Source: Thiobacillaceae bacterium
Lineage (GTDB): Bacteria; Pseudomonadota; Gammaproteobacteria; Burkholderiales; Thiobacillaceae
Assembly: GCA_024643305.1 (NCBI GenBank)
Contig: JAHENE010000134.1
Span: 1-5,832 of the forward strand
Reading direction: 5' to 3'
Length of the DNA: 5,832 bases
Below the pieces are notes generated by a model. It was given only the letters and a program-made list of their open reading frames with translations, ran no database searches and was not told the DNA's origin. A program made the translations under genes and the position numbers. Shown here one piece after another: positions 5,217 through 5,832 of this stretch (the first letter of the stretch is position 1; each line of letters starts with the position of its first letter).

Positions 5217-5832
5217 GTGCGCTCTCGAAAAGATCCCCCCCCTGTCGCCGGCTACAAAAAGGTTTGCGGAACAGGGATTCTGGCAGTATTGATATGGCAG
5301 GCCAGCCAGGCCGAGGATATTGCAGCCTTCCGGTTTACGGGTTTCGATGGCTATGTCCTGCTGGACTACCTACGCGACGGGTTAACAAGCGGGTCAGGCG
5401 GCCCCGTAAACACGGAACAGAAGCAGTCCGATCTGCGCGAAGAGGTATTCGTCATGACGCACAGCTATGTCTATCACCCGAACTTCATTTCGCTGGATAT
5501 CGGTGGGGGGCCCATCCGCCAGGACAACAGCATCGATCTTGGCGGCATCGAGACCAATGCGGGCAAGACACTGTATAACTTCACCGGTCGGGCAACCCTC
5601 CTGCGTGACAAGCCCATGCGCGGATCGCTTTTTTACGAACATCTCAACCCGACAGTCTCGGTCGCCCCCGGCGAAATCATGCTGCAGGAAAACACTCACT
5701 ACGGCTTCGATTTTTCCATGTCCGGCTCCGCACAAGGATTTCCGCTCAGTCTTGGCTACAACCACACACAAATCCAGGGGAGTGGTGCTGGCCGCGTCCT
5801 GGACGACGAGACAGACCAGATCAGTTTCAACA
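5217..5832 (+). CDS. Outer-membrane beta-barrel protein, N-terminal part (runs off the right edge)
   Basis: An open frame of 205 codons from GTG 5217 with no stop before the window ends. Residues 1-34 form a signal peptide: RSRK start, hydrophobic GTGILAVLIW, likely cleavage after ASQA. The mature part shows alternating polar and hydrophobic strands with aromatic ends and short Gly/Asp/Asn turns (for example YNFTGRATLL, RGSLFYEHL, HYGFDFSMSG, PLSLGYNHT), typical of a transmembrane beta-barrel. It has no CXXCH and no CXXC motif after the signal, so it is neither a fused Cyc2-like cytochrome-porin nor clearly MtrB-like. Placed after a tetrahaem cytochrome and an NHL propeller, it is a candidate outer-membrane pore or sheath for secreting or contacting the cytochrome. 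An 8-C run near its start may make it switchable. The exact family is not recognised, and the total length is unknown. Confidence 0.8.
   Translation, partial: MRSRKDPPPVAGYKKVCGTGILAVLIWQASQAEDIAAFRFTGFDGYVLLDYLRDGLTSGSGGPVNTEQKQSDLREEVFVMTHSYVYHPNFISLDIGGGPIRQDNSIDLGGIETNAGKTLYNFTGRATLLRDKPMRGSLFYEHLNPTVSVAPGEIMLQENTHYGFDFSMSGSAQGFPLSLGYNHTQIQGSGAGRVLDDETDQISFN
5235..5242 (+). repeat. Homopolymeric C8 tract in the 5' coding end of the barrel gene
   Basis: Eight consecutive C bases covering codons 7-9 and part of codon 10 (three Pro codons). Gain or loss of one C would shift the frame before the signal peptide ends and abolish the protein. Such tracts mediate phase variation in many surface-protein genes; here the effect is inferred. 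Confidence 0.6.

Noticed and set aside
5264..5578. Plus-strand ATG frame of 104 codons near the right end
   Set aside because: It is out of frame with the GTG-initiated barrel protein, which has a strong Shine-Dalgarno, a signal peptide and an open frame to the window end. The 104-codon product is Arg/Gly-rich with no signal.
5217..5832. MtrB/PioB-type or Cyc2-type porin assignment
   Set aside because: There is no N-terminal CXXC typical of many MtrB proteins and no fused CXXCH as in Cyc2. Only a general beta-barrel call is supported.

Overview
The window carries two divergent gene sets separated by an AT-rich regulatory region of about 320 bp. Both look like parts of a long-range (extracellular) electron-transfer system. 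The organism is Gram-negative: there is an outer-membrane barrel-type protein, several Sec signal peptides, and 25 CXXCH haem-attachment motifs in two cytochromes c. The moderately GC-rich coding DNA and the gene families suggest a metal- or mineral-interacting proteobacterium (iron oxidiser or reducer type), but nothing in the window fixes the taxon.

Left half, minus strand, transcribed from about 2990 towards 1: (i) a 295-residue inner-membrane protein with two HX13H pairs, predicted to be a di-haem b-type transmembrane electron carrier; (ii) a predicted periplasmic cytochrome c of about 547 residues with 21 CXXCH motifs in seven three-haem modules; (iii) the 5' part (168 codons, running off the left edge) of a membrane-anchored ferredoxin/flavin oxidoreductase. 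The genes overlap or lie close together and look like one operon. Together they would link a cytoplasmic NAD(P)H or ferredoxin pool to periplasmic haem.

Middle (2990-3308): a divergent control region with a good sigma70-type promoter for the rightward genes and two related 17-bp inverted repeats (GTGTAA-N5-TTACAC type). One repeat sits at the predicted transcription start of the rightward unit.

Right half, plus strand: a secreted tetrahaem cytochrome c (215 residues), a strong intrinsic terminator, a secreted six-bladed NHL beta-propeller (383 residues), and the start of an outer-membrane beta-barrel protein (GTG start, strong Shine-Dalgarno, running off the right edge). A small tetrahaem cytochrome with a propeller and a barrel recalls the gene neighbourhoods of extracellular cytochromes and cytochrome filaments in Geobacter-type bacteria, so the tetrahaem protein is a candidate extracellular wire. 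This is inference, not demonstrated by sequence.

Most notable points: a possibly complete cytoplasm-to-outside conduit in under 6 kb; the 21-haem repeat architecture; the ferredoxin domain lacking the second cysteine in both cluster motifs; the shared operator palindromes; and an 8-C tract just inside the barrel gene that could allow phase variation.
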